NCBI GenBank assembly: GCA_016124575.1
Contig: WGNM01000046.1
Span: forward strand, 1-36,166
Source of the DNA: Cryomorphaceae bacterium
GTDB taxonomy: Bacteria > Bacteroidota > Bacteroidia > Flavobacteriales_D > Sanyastnellaceae
Reading direction: 5' to 3'
Length of the DNA stretch: 36,166 bases
Part shown: piece after piece, positions 8,788 through 16,427 of the stretch
Layout of the letters: every line of letters begins with the position of its first letter
Position numbering within the stretch: position 1 is the stretch's first letter
Translations under genes and position numbers: made by a program
The notes under the pieces: generated by a model
Told to the model about the DNA's origin: nothing
Databases searched by the model: none
Seen by the model: the letters and a program-made list of their open reading frames with translations, nothing else

Positions 8788-8940
8788 TTATCCGTAACTC
8801 AACCCAAGCTGACCCAGGAGAATCAATAAATCGGCGGCATTTACAGAACCATCGTTGTTCATATCGGCAACGCCACAGTTGCTGGTGCAACCAAACGACG
8901 ATATTAGGATCGGGAGATCTGCAGCATCGATAAACAATAG
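8788..8940 (-). pseudogene. Orphan dockerin-like C-terminal fragment of a lost secreted protein
   Basis: On the minus strand the frame runs from just after an in-frame TGA (8941-8943) to TAA (8788-8790), with no start codon. It reads ...DAADLPILISSFGCTSNCG followed by VADMNNDGSVNAADLLILLG and ends in LSYG. This holds one complete EF-hand/dockerin-like loop (DMNNDGSVNAADL) preceded by half of another (DAADLPILISSFG). The same module ends the proteins at 5017-7395 and 32517-35876. A bidirectional terminator follows the stop. I infer that the upstream part of a secreted-protein gene was deleted, leaving the last ~50 codons and the terminator. Confidence 0.65.
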
Positions 8941-8963
8941 TCAAAAAGGCTTGTTATAAATGT

Positions 8964-9233
8964 ATGCTCAACGAAGTCGACATAGACCGCATCATCGAAA
9001 TGGCATGGGAAGACCGCACCCCATTCGATGCCATACTCATTCAATTTGGATTGAAGGAACAAGAGGTGATTGCCCTTATGCGCCGTGAATTGAAGCCAAG
9101 TTCTTGGAGAAAATGGCGCGAACGAGTGCAAGGGAGAACGACGAAGCACTTGGCGAAGCGGACGTTTACAGAAGGCCGACACAAGTGCAGCAGGCAGCGG
9201 GCTATCAGTGGAAATAAGGTGAGCAAACGCTGA
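8964..9233 (+). CDS. TIGR03643/DUF2805 family small protein
   Basis: An 89-aa protein from ATG 8964. Residues 4-60 match the family core: DIDRIIEMAWEDRTPFDAI, QFGLKEQEVIALMRRELKPS, WRKWRERVQGRTTKH. The fold looks like a helix-turn-helix, but no function is established. The C-terminal extension is basic. It ends one base before the stop of the convergent hydrolase gene (TGA at 9231-9233, TTA at 9235-9237). The upstream 23 bp, after the dockerin remnant, shows no convincing promoter. Confidence 0.85.
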   Translation: MLNEVDIDRIIEMAWEDRTPFDAILIQFGLKEQEVIALMRRELKPSSWRKWRERVQGRTTKHLAKRTFTEGRHKCSRQRAISGNKVSKR

Positions 9234-9234
9234 T

Positions 9235-10026
9235 TTATGCGTTCACTTTTGGCGATTCGCCTTTAAGGAAATCCATGGCCAACGCGTTGAACAAGGCCGA
9301 TTTTTCGATATTGCAGATATGTCCACACTCTTCCAAAATCCGCAACTGAACATTTTGGTGTACACGAGCGAAATGACGCGCAGCAGCAAGAAAGACGTGA
9401 TCTTGCTCGCCCATCACTACCAAACTCAACTTGTCTACCGGACGGTAAAAATACTCACGCAACGCCCTGAAAAAATGGCGATACAAACCCACCCATCGCA
9501 GGTATTCTTCGCGCGATAGCTTTTGAAACTGTCGTTTGAAAACACGGCGTGAAAACTGGTGGTTCTTACGCGGTAGCACAATCCAACTAAACAAGCTATA
9601 CAACGATCGGTAAGGCAAAACAAAGTTCAACACCTTCGCAGAATGGATGAAGAAATGCATCTTGAACGACGCCTTGAAAATACCTCCTGCCATCACCATC
9701 TTATCGATAAGCTCCGGACGGAGGATGTTTAAGCGCTGAAGAATGACGCTGCCGAGCGACAGCGACATAAAGTGCGCTTTTTCGATTCCGAGGTGGTCGA
9801 TGACGGTGAGGACATCGCGTGTCACCATTTCGAAATCGTACTCTTCTTGCTGCGGAGCTACATTCTTACTTCGTCCGTGATCACGAAGATCTAACAACAA
9901 CAGGTTGAAGTCGGCACGAAACTCCTGGACCTGATAGCGCCACGTTTCAATGGCACCGCCAGCGCCGTGAATAAACACGAGCCAAGGCTTATCAGGGGTG
10001 TGGGTATACGTTTCGTAATAAAGCAT
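9235..10026 (-). CDS. Alpha/beta hydrolase
   Basis: A 263-aa soluble protein with the alpha/beta-hydrolase order of motifs. The oxyanion-hole HGAGG is at residues ~20-24, followed by LLLLDLRDHGRS. The nucleophile elbow is SLSLGS with Ser ~90; the usual first Gly of GxSxG is Ser here. The acid is probably in GEQDHVF and the catalytic His in EECGHICNIE. A cap region lies at ~120-190. Family members include esterases, C-C hydrolases and haloperoxidase-like enzymes; the substrate cannot be told. No signal peptide is seen. The gene is monocistronic, and its start lies next to the repeat-rich non-coding region. Confidence 0.85.
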   Translation of the reverse strand: MLYYETYTHTPDKPWLVFIHGAGGAIETWRYQVQEFRADFNLLLLDLRDHGRSKNVAPQQEEYDFEMVTRDVLTVIDHLGIEKAHFMSLSLGSVILQRLNILRPELIDKMVMAGGIFKASFKMHFFIHSAKVLNFVLPYRSLYSLFSWIVLPRKNHQFSRRVFKRQFQKLSREEYLRWVGLYRHFFRALREYFYRPVDKLSLVVMGEQDHVFLAAARHFARVHQNVQLRILEECGHICNIEKSALFNALAMDFLKGESPKVNA

Positions 10027-10281
10027 AGCGAAGAATTACTGGTCGATAACCGAAAATGTCAGTGGTTTGTTTCACGAAGATCGAGAAATTAATGCTTATT
10101 TACTCAATTCGTTATTGGTATCGCTCAAAAATGATTTACTTCATTGATCGACATGCTCAATAAGATCTCGGATGAACACTCTATTTGTTTCGAAAGTTGA
10201 AAATACTCTTCGTTTTACCTCCACTTTTTAAGTCAAAACCGTGCATTTACAAAATAGTTGTCTGCATCCACAAAATGCCTC

Positions 10282-10312
10282 TTGACAAGACTTTTCTGAG
10301 GCTGTATCTTTG
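10282..10312 (+). promoter_or_regulatory. Strong consensus promoter in repeat copy 1
   Basis: TTGACA at 10282-10287 and TATCTTTG at 10305-10312; counted from TTG, the spacing is 20. Both boxes match the Bacteroidota housekeeping consensus. Transcription would start near 10318, just before a GC-rich stretch, and no coding gene follows. Confidence 0.7.
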
Positions 10313-10478
10313 CAGTGCACGGTGTTGACGGCGCGGGGGAGGGAGGGCCCGCAGGGCGCAAAATGTCTGAAAAAAACCTTCGCCAATTTCAAAATTTCTC
10401 CACGGTCTTCCGCCCAATTCTGCCTCTCTGCAATTCGTTTTTATGTCCTCCGACAAACTTCTTTGGACGTGCTTTTTT

Positions 10479-10604
10479 ATCGCAGAGATAAACTACTCCG
10501 CAAAGAACGCAAAGCGCGATACTAAACCATGTGTTTACTTAGAATACAAAGAAAAGATCTCTCTGCACTCTTCGCGCCTTCTCTGCATACTTTGCGATTA
10601 TCTT
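10479..10604. repeat. TTTGCG-type inverted repeat arms in copy 1
   Basis: The left arm (10479-10520) has ATCGCAGAG, CCGCAAAG and ACGCAAAG. The right arm (10555-10604), read on the other strand, has ATCGCAAAG, ATGCAGAG and GGCGCGAAG. The arms are imperfect complements and could fold. The same structure recurs in copy 2 at 10912-11037. Interspersed GCAAAG/GCAGAG intergenic repeats are common in Bacteroidota genomes. Confidence 0.6.
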
Positions 10605-10641
10605 TTGATACCTCCTTTTTTTCGAATCTAGAACAAAAGTG

Positions 10642-11039
10642 TTCGTTTTATCTCCACTTTTTAAGTCAAAATCGTGCATTTACAAATTAGTTGTATGCAT
10701 CCACAAAATGCCTCTTGACAAGACTTTTCTGGGACTGTATCTTTGCAGTGCACGGTGTTGACGGCGCGGGCGAGGGAGGGCCCGCAGGGCGCAAAATGTC
10801 TGAAAAAAACCTTCGCCAATTTCAAAATTTCTCCACGGTCTTCCACCCAATTCTGCCTCTCTGCAATTCGTTTTTATGTCCTCCGATAAACTTCTTTGGA
10901 CGTGCTTTTTTATCGCAGAGATAAACTACTCCGCAAAGAACGCAAAGCGCGATACTAAACCATGTGTTTACTTAGAATACAAAGAAAAGATCTCTCTGCG
11001 CTCTTCGCGCCTTCTTTGCATACTTTGCGATTATCTTTT
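10642..11039. repeat. Direct repeat unit, copy 2 (398 bp)
   Basis: Second copy of the unit at 10209-10606, after a 35-bp spacer. In this copy the start region forms a perfect hairpin, GCGGGC (10766-10771) with GCCCGC (10780-10785), which copy 1 loses through one C-to-G difference. Confidence 0.92.
10715..10745 (+). promoter_or_regulatory. Strong consensus promoter in repeat copy 2
   Basis: TTGACA at 10715-10720 and TATCTTTG at 10738-10745, identical in both boxes to copy 1. Two of the 17 bases between TTGACA and TATCTTTG differ from copy 1, while the boxes do not. Confidence 0.7.
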
Positions 11040-11149
11040 TAAACCTTTTGCTTAACAGCTTTTTTCCATGTTAAAACCAATCATGTTGATACGATGCGAT
11101 CTCTTAAACACGAAAGGAGTTCCAATTCACTCATCTGAAATATCCACCA

Positions 11150-12742
11150 TCATTCGATGTGACGCGATGAAAATTCGCCATTCACCAATCGCATTACACC
11201 CTTTGGATTTTCGTTTCTAAGCACTTCGGGTAGCAGGTCATCCGGACAATTTTGAAATGCAATTGGTCGCAACCAACGCTTGATGCTCATCACACCCACC
11301 GCAGTATAGCGCTGATCGGTAGTAGCCGGATACGGACCACCGTGTTGCATGGCGGCATTGACTTCAACGCCAGTGGGGACACCATTAAAAATCAATCTTC
11401 CTACGCGCGATTTCAACAGCTCGATAGTCCTTGAATGCGATATAAAATCATTCTCAACCCCTATCAAAGATCCTGTTAACTGTCCGCCAAGCGACGCCAC
11501 CACCGCCTCCAGTTGTTCAACATCCGCGCAGCGCACCACCAAACTGAGCGGACCAAATACCTCATGGTGAAGGTTCGGATTGTTTTGAAAATCACTTCCA
11601 GAAACTTCTAAAATGCGCGAAGACGCAGCAAATCCATTCGTTTTCACCCCCGAAGTAAGCTCCACAACGCCAGGCTGATAAACAAAATCAGTCGCTCCTT
11701 GATTGAACTTATGGTAGATATCGGGATGCAACATATCGCCTGCTTGAACGCCGTTTAACCGCTCCGAAAGTGCCTGCACAAAAGCTGTCAGGGCTTCAGA
11801 ATGAACAGCGATAATCAACCCAGGGTTGGTGCAAAATTGTCCCACTCCTGCCGACGTCGATTCGGTCATTTTCACAACCCATTCGCTGCGAATCGCCTCA
11901 TCTTTCAGGGCGCCGTCAAAAAACACCACCGGGTTTGTGCTGCCCATCTCGGCAAAAACAGGTATCGGCCGTGGTCGTCTAGCCGCAAGGTCATACAACG
12001 CTCGTCCGCCCCGTAAACTACCCGTAAATCCCACGCCTGCAATTGCGTCATGCAGCACCAACGCCTCACCCACCTCATAACTGCTCGCAGTGAGGTTTGA
12101 GAATACTCCATTCGGCATGCCTGTCGCGCGTGCAGCGCGGATGATAGAGCTTGCTACCAGTTCGCCTGTTGCTGCATGCATGGGGTGGCTTTTTACTATT
12201 ACCGGACATCCAGCAGCCATAGCCGATGCCGTGTCGCCACCCGCTGTTGAATACGCCAATGGAAAGTTGGAAGCCCCAAAGACGACTATTGGTCCTGTGG
12301 GCACCATCATTTTACGAATATCCGGCCGCATTCCTCCTTGCGACGTTTCGATGATCGCTTCGCAATGATTCCCAGTTTCAATCCAACCCGCGAAGCTCCG
12401 CAACTGATGCAGGGTACGTGCGCGTTCAACACGCGCTCTTGCCATTGTTAGCGACGACTCCAGACAAAACACCTGCAGTAAATCATCACCCAACCCTTCC
12501 ATTTCATCCGCGATAGCGCGAAGAAAGGCAGCTCGAGCATTAAAAGTCGTAGACTGAAAAGATTTGAACGCCTCTTTCGCCAGCGCGCATGCCTCATCTA
12601 CCAAATCGGTATTCGCTTCAAAAAACTCCCACGGCGTGTTGGAGGCTGAAGCCGAATTAAAAGAATGGAAAATACGGTCAGAGCCGCGTTTTAGGTTTTC
12701 ACCCACGTAGCTTTGACCGGTAATTCCGTATCTGTCTGCCAT
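11150..12742 (-). CDS. Aldehyde dehydrogenase, alpha-ketoglutaric-semialdehyde dehydrogenase type
   Basis: A 530-aa NAD(P)-dependent aldehyde dehydrogenase. The catalytic Cys is 304 in GQFCTNPG and the general-base Glu is 265 in FAEMGSTNP. The cofactor region includes VFGASNFPLAYSTAGGDTASA, VIVKSHPMH and GFTGSLRGGRAL. This combination (FGASNFP, GQFCTNPG) is typical of the KGSADH-like branch, which oxidises 2,5-dioxopentanoate to 2-oxoglutarate in sugar-acid or hydroxyproline catabolism, though members vary. The start ATG at 12742 overlaps the valS stop by one base (TGATG), so it is probably translated by coupling to valS. No catabolic neighbours support a pathway here. Confidence 0.88.
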   Translation of the reverse strand: MADRYGITGQSYVGENLKRGSDRIFHSFNSASASNTPWEFFEANTDLVDEACALAKEAFKSFQSTTFNARAAFLRAIADEMEGLGDDLLQVFCLESSLTMARARVERARTLHQLRSFAGWIETGNHCEAIIETSQGGMRPDIRKMMVPTGPIVVFGASNFPLAYSTAGGDTASAMAAGCPVIVKSHPMHAATGELVASSIIRAARATGMPNGVFSNLTASSYEVGEALVLHDAIAGVGFTGSLRGGRALYDLAARRPRPIPVFAEMGSTNPVVFFDGALKDEAIRSEWVVKMTESTSAGVGQFCTNPGLIIAVHSEALTAFVQALSERLNGVQAGDMLHPDIYHKFNQGATDFVYQPGVVELTSGVKTNGFAASSRILEVSGSDFQNNPNLHHEVFGPLSLVVRCADVEQLEAVVASLGGQLTGSLIGVENDFISHSRTIELLKSRVGRLIFNGVPTGVEVNAAMQHGGPYPATTDQRYTAVGVMSIKRWLRPIAFQNCPDDLLPEVLRNENPKGVMRLVNGEFSSRHIE

Positions 12743-15366
12743 CAATTCAACGATGACAATTTTTCTTCGATGGTAGCGATTTTCATCTGGGCATCCGCCT
12801 GTTTCTTCTTCTCAGCATCTACAACGGCAGCAGGAGCGCTACTTACGAACTTTTCGTTCGACAGTTTTTTATCTACCGAGATCAGGAATCCACGGTAGTA
12901 TTCCAACTCCTTCGTCAGCTTATCGCGTTCTCCTTCCAGGTCGACGTTATCACCAAAAGGGACGAAGAAATCGCTTGTCTTCACCAAGAAAGAAAAGGCA
13001 TTGTCTTGTTTTCCGGATACGGCAACAATTTCTTCTACGTTGCAAAGGTGTTTCACCACAGCATCAAAGTGATCATTCACATCGCCGTTGTTGCGCACCA
13101 TCAGTGTAATAGCCTGTTTTTGTGGCAATTGATTGTTTTTGCGAATCGTTCTTACGCCTGTTACAACTTCTTCCATAAGAGCGAAGTCAGACAAGATCAT
13201 TTCATCTACCTCACCAGCCAGCGGCCAGTTTGCCACTACCAGAGCGTCGCTTGGGTTTGAACGATCGCCGAGGTATTGCCAAATTTCTTCGGTAATAAAC
13301 GGCATAAACGGATGCAATAGCTTCAACCCGGTTTCGAAGAAACGCACTGTTGCCTCATAGGTAGTTCTATCAACAGGTGAGCCATACACAGGTTTCGCCA
13401 TCTCCAAATACCAAGCACAGAAATCGTCCCAAATGAGTTTGTAGGTGGTCATGAGTACCTCGCTCAATTTGAATGATTCAAACAAATCATTGATTTCTGT
13501 GATTGCTTTCGACATACGAGAATCCATCCATTTAACTGCGATAGCTGCAGATTCCGGCTGCGGTTTATCAACCACTTCCCACCCGTTCACGAGACGGAAA
13601 GCATTCCAAATCTTGTTTGAGAAATTACGCCCTTGCTCGCACAGTTTATCGTCAAAAGGCAAATCGTTTCCTGCGGGAGATGTGAGAAGCATTCCAACGC
13701 GGACACCATCGGCGCCGTATTGTTTCATCAGGTCAAGAGGGTCGGGAGAATTCCCGAGTGATTTACTCATTTTCCGCCCTTGCTTATCGCGCACGATACC
13801 TGTGTAGTAGACATTTTTAAAAGGGAAAGTACCTTTATATTCGTAGCCAGCGATAATCATGCGTGCCACCCAGAAGAACATGATTTCGGGAGCTGTTACA
13901 AGGTCGTTGGTTGGGTAATAGTAATTTACTTCATCGTCCTTATAAAACCCATCAAACACCGATATTGGCCAGAGCCATGATGAGAACCACGTATCCATAA
14001 CATCTTCATCTTGACGAAGATCGGTCATGGTAAGGCCTTGGTTTCCAGAAATATCACGTGCTTTTGCAAGCGCTTCATCTGCCGTTTTGGCAACAACATA
14101 TTGCGCATTCCCTTCACCGAAGTAAAACGCAGGTATGCGATGTCCCCACCACAACTGACGACTGATACACCAATCTTTGATGTTCTCCATCCAATTGCGG
14201 TAGCTGTTTTTATATTTAGGTGGAAAGAAACGAATAGTATCGTTTTCCACGTTTTCGAGCGCTGGTTTCGACAACTCTTTCATGTCTACAAACCACTGCA
14301 GCGACAAACGCGGTTCGATCACAGCGTCTGTGCGTTCAGAGTACCCCACTTTGTTTGGGTACTCCTCTACCTTCACCACATGTCCTTTCTCTTCCAGATC
14401 GAGCACAATTTGTTTCCGAACCGCAAAGCGATCCATGCCTTTGTACCCCCCCGCGAGATCGCTCATGGTGCCATCATCGTTCATCACATCGATGGTTTCG
14501 AGGTTGTGTTTTTGTCCGAGTTCGTAATCGTTCACATCGTGCGCAGGCGTCACCTTCAGACATCCGGTACCGAATTCACGGTCTACATATTCATCGAGAA
14601 TAACAGGTATTTCGCGACCAACAATCGGCACTATCACACGTTTACCGTGAATGTCATTGTAGCGTTCATCATCAGGATGGATACAAATTGCCGAGTCGCC
14701 AAGAATTGTTTCAGGGCGCGTAGTTGCGATGGTCAGGAACTTATCAGAACCAACTATTTGGTAGCGAACGTGGTAGAGTTTGCTTTGAACCTCTTTGTAT
14801 ATTACTTCTTCGTCTGAAAGGGCTGTTTTCGCTTGCGGATCCCAGTTGATCATGCGGACACCGCGATAGATACGTCCTTTCTCATACAGATCAATGAAGC
14901 AATCGATTACACTATCGTAATACTTTTCATCCATCGTAAATCGCGTGCGATCCCAATCGCAGCTAGCACCCAATTTCTTGAGTTGTTCGAGAATGATTCC
15001 TCCGTGTTTATGCGTCCATTCCCATGCGTGCTCCATGAATCCCTCGCGAGAGAGGTCTGATTTCTTGATTCCTTCGTCGCGCAGTTTACGTACCACCTTT
15101 GCTTCTGTGGCGATTGATGCGTGGTCGGTTCCAGGCACCCAACATGCGTTGAAGCCTTGCATGCGTGCTTTGCGCACGAGGACATCTTGAATGGTATTGT
15201 TGAGCATGTGCCCCATGTGCAGCACCCCCGTCACGTTTGGAGGAGGAATCACCACCGTATAAGGAGTACGACTATCCGGTGTAGATTTAAAGTAGCCTTG
15301 TTTCATCCAGTAGCTGTACCATTTATCTTCAATGGCTGCTGGATCGTATTTACTTGGAATTTCCAT
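12742..15366 (-). CDS. valS: Valine--tRNA ligase
   Basis: An 874-aa class I aminoacyl-tRNA synthetase when started at ATG 15366; an in-frame TTG two codons upstream is less likely. The HIGH-type motif is HMGH at residues 50-53 within [16 protein letters not shown]. The editing domain contains [10 protein letters not shown] and [12 protein letters not shown]. The KMSKS loop ([16 protein letters not shown]) lies near residue 530. An anticodon-binding region and a C-terminal coiled-coil arm ([29 protein letters not shown]) follow. It charges tRNA-Val and edits Thr mischarging. It is first in a two-gene unit with the aldehyde dehydrogenase, is divergent from the DUF1573 genes, and shares a ~240-bp intergenic region with them. 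Confidence 0.98.
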   Translation of the reverse strand: MEIPSKYDPAAIEDKWYSYWMKQGYFKSTPDSRTPYTVVIPPPNVTGVLHMGHMLNNTIQDVLVRKARMQGFNACWVPGTDHASIATEAKVVRKLRDEGIKKSDLSREGFMEHAWEWTHKHGGIILEQLKKLGASCDWDRTRFTMDEKYYDSVIDCFIDLYEKGRIYRGVRMINWDPQAKTALSDEEVIYKEVQSKLYHVRYQIVGSDKFLTIATTRPETILGDSAICIHPDDERYNDIHGKRVIVPIVGREIPVILDEYVDREFGTGCLKVTPAHDVNDYELGQKHNLETIDVMNDDGTMSDLAGGYKGMDRFAVRKQIVLDLEEKGHVVKVEEYPNKVGYSERTDAVIEPRLSLQWFVDMKELSKPALENVENDTIRFFPPKYKNSYRNWMENIKDWCISRQLWWGHRIPAFYFGEGNAQYVVAKTADEALAKARDISGNQGLTMTDLRQDEDVMDTWFSSWLWPISVFDGFYKDDEVNYYYPTNDLVTAPEIMFFWVARMIIAGYEYKGTFPFKNVYYTGIVRDKQGRKMSKSLGNSPDPLDLMKQYGADGVRVGMLLTSPAGNDLPFDDKLCEQGRNFSNKIWNAFRLVNGWEVVDKPQPESAAIAVKWMDSRMSKAITEINDLFESFKLSEVLMTTYKLIWDDFCAWYLEMAKPVYGSPVDRTTYEATVRFFETGLKLLHPFMPFITEEIWQYLGDRSNPSDALVVANWPLAGEVDEMILSDFALMEEVVTGVRTIRKNNQLPQKQAITLMVRNNGDVNDHFDAVVKHLCNVEEIVAVSGKQDNAFSFLVKTSDFFVPFGDNVDLEGERDKLTKELEYYRGFLISVDKKLSNEKFVSSAPAAVVDAEKKKQADAQMKIATIEEKLSSLN

Positions 15367-15572
15367 GCTCAAAATTCGTATTATTGCTCATCTCGGCTTA
15401 CACGCCGGATGCTGCTGCCGCAAAGGTCGGAAAAGTAGATTAAAGTCTTTTGATAGAGATATGAATGGATTAACATTAAAATAAACAATCTATCTTACTG
15501 ATTTAGTGCAGATTAGATGATATACGGTGTTAATCATTTGTTAATCAGCGAACAAAAAAAAAATTTTGGCGT

Positions 15573-15580
15573 TAGATTTG
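15573..15580 (+). promoter_or_regulatory. Candidate -7 box for the DUF1573 genes
   Basis: TAGATTTG matches TAnnTTTG and lies 29 bp before the ATG at 15609. No TTG is found at the usual distance; the upstream tract is an A run. The rest of the 15367-15608 spacer is AT-rich, with no other feature seen. Confidence 0.4.
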
Positions 15581-15608
15581 CCATGTACAGAACGAAAATA
15601 CATTTACC

Positions 15609-16052
15609 ATGAAAAAAGTACTTTATACCCTATTGTTTATTGCAGGCCTTGGCTTTTCAGCTTCAGCGCAAAATGCAACTACAGGAGCGATGATCACTCT
15701 TGACAAAGATGTTCACGATTACGGAACCATTTCTCAAGGAGCTGACGGAAGTTGTGAGTTCAAAGTTACCAATACTGGAACAGAGGCGTTAACCATTACA
15801 AGCTGCAAAGGCTCATGTGGTTGCACAGTTCCTAAATGTGATAAGGCACCAGTAAATCCAGGTGCATCATCTACCATCTCAGTGAAGTACGACACCAAGC
15901 GTGTTGGCCCGATCAACAAGTCAGTTACAATTTCTTCTAACGCTGCCAACGAGCCTACCAAGGTTATTCGCATCAAAGGAAAAGTTGAGGCAGGCGATGC
16001 AACGGGAGCACCTATCAAGGAAACGCCAGGTGGAGCGCCGGTAAACAACTAA
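15609..16052 (+). CDS. DUF1573 domain secreted protein
   Basis: A 147-aa protein. The signal peptide MKKVLYTLLFIAGLGFSASAQ is followed by an Ig-like DUF1573 domain at ~30-127. The core features are DYGTISQGADGSCEFKVTNTG, a Cys-rich turn (SCKGSCGCTVPKCDKAPVNPG), SVKYDTKRVGPINKSVTI and IRIKGKV. The last ~20 residues are a Gly/Pro/Ala-rich tail. DUF1573 proteins are common secreted or periplasmic Bacteroidota proteins related to the ASPM-SPD-2-Hydin Ig fold; the function is unknown. The next gene is a DUF1573 paralogue starting 6 bp after the stop, so the pair is an operon and probably a tandem duplication. Confidence 0.92.
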   Translation: MKKVLYTLLFIAGLGFSASAQNATTGAMITLDKDVHDYGTISQGADGSCEFKVTNTGTEALTITSCKGSCGCTVPKCDKAPVNPGASSTISVKYDTKRVGPINKSVTISSNAANEPTKVIRIKGKVEAGDATGAPIKETPGGAPVNN

Positions 16053-16058
16053 GAAAAC

Positions 16059-16427
16059 ATGCTGAAAAGCATTGCAGCCTTGCTGCTTATATTGAACTCC
16101 GCAACTGTCTATGCACAGTTTGCGGAGTTTTCTTTGGATAAAAAAGTCCACAAATTCGCCGAAGCAAAAGCAGGTGAGCAACTTATGTGCACTTTTGAAA
16201 TCTCCAACAAGGGAGAACTTCCGCTGATTCTTACCACATACGATGTGGCCTGCACGTGCACCAAGGCCGAATATTCGAAAGAGCCCATTACGCCGGGCGC
16301 ATCCACTACCGTTACTGTTTCATTCGACACTACAGGAAAAATTGGTTGGCAATACCGATCGGTAACGCTTATGGCCAATACGAAAAAACCCATCGAACTA
16401 GAGATACGGGTGAAGGTTGTAGACTAA
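16059..16427 (+). CDS. DUF1573 domain secreted protein (paralogue), 3' end duplicated elsewhere
   Basis: A 122-aa protein with a signal peptide (MLKSIAALLLILNSATVYAQ) and one DUF1573 domain (KVHKFAEAKAGEQLMCTFEI, YDVACTCTKAEYSKEPITPG, FDTTGKIGWQYRSVTLMAN). The coding sequence for KKPIELEIRVKVV at the C-terminus is part of a 38-bp stretch repeated exactly at 19709-19746, just before bioF. The last residue and stop (D, TAA 16425-16427) belong to the inserted segment. The stop overlaps the stop of the convergent gene by four bases (CTAA). The ancestral gene probably ended VVA-TAA at 19751-19753, so bioF once lay 23 bp downstream. Confidence 0.9.
   Translation: MLKSIAALLLILNSATVYAQFAEFSLDKKVHKFAEAKAGEQLMCTFEISNKGELPLILTTYDVACTCTKAEYSKEPITPGASTTVTVSFDTTGKIGWQYRSVTLMANTKKPIELEIRVKVVD
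16383..16420. repeat. 38-bp direct repeat, left copy
   Basis: Lies inside the 3' end of the DUF1573 gene and is identical to 19709-19746. The repeat runs from an A6 tract through CATCGAACTAGAGATACGGG to GAAGGTTGT. Confidence 0.97.

Larger units (their letters stand above)
10209..10606. repeat. Direct repeat unit, copy 1 (398 bp)
   Basis: It aligns without gaps to 10642-11039 at a constant offset of 433, with about 11 mismatches counted by eye (~97% identity). Order of parts on the plus strand: AT-rich lead, consensus promoter (10282-10312), GC-rich start region (about 10318-10360), pyrimidine-rich middle, then two inverted TTTGCG-type arms. Very similar copies in tandem suggest a recent duplication or strong conservation. 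Confidence 0.92.
10027..11149. other. 1.1-kb non-coding region dominated by a duplicated unit
   Basis: No credible gene is present on either strand; short open frames inside it have no start context, repeat in both copies and show no protein-like composition. It holds two 398-bp direct repeats 433 bp apart. The flanks 10027-10208 and 11040-11149 are AT-rich and featureless apart from weak similarity of the 25 bp preceding each copy. Confidence 0.7.

Noticed and set aside
10247-10924. Several 60-77-codon open frames on both strands in the repeat region
   Set aside because: They lie in the duplicated non-coding units, overlap promoter and inverted-repeat arms, and their translations have no protein-like pattern.
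10209-11039. CRISPR array
   Set aside because: Only two long near-identical units with a 35-bp gap, not short regularly spaced repeats; no cas genes.
14011-14817. 268-codon plus-strand open frame inside valS
   Set aside because: Shadow of a highly conserved synthetase gene; codon pattern follows the minus-strand gene.
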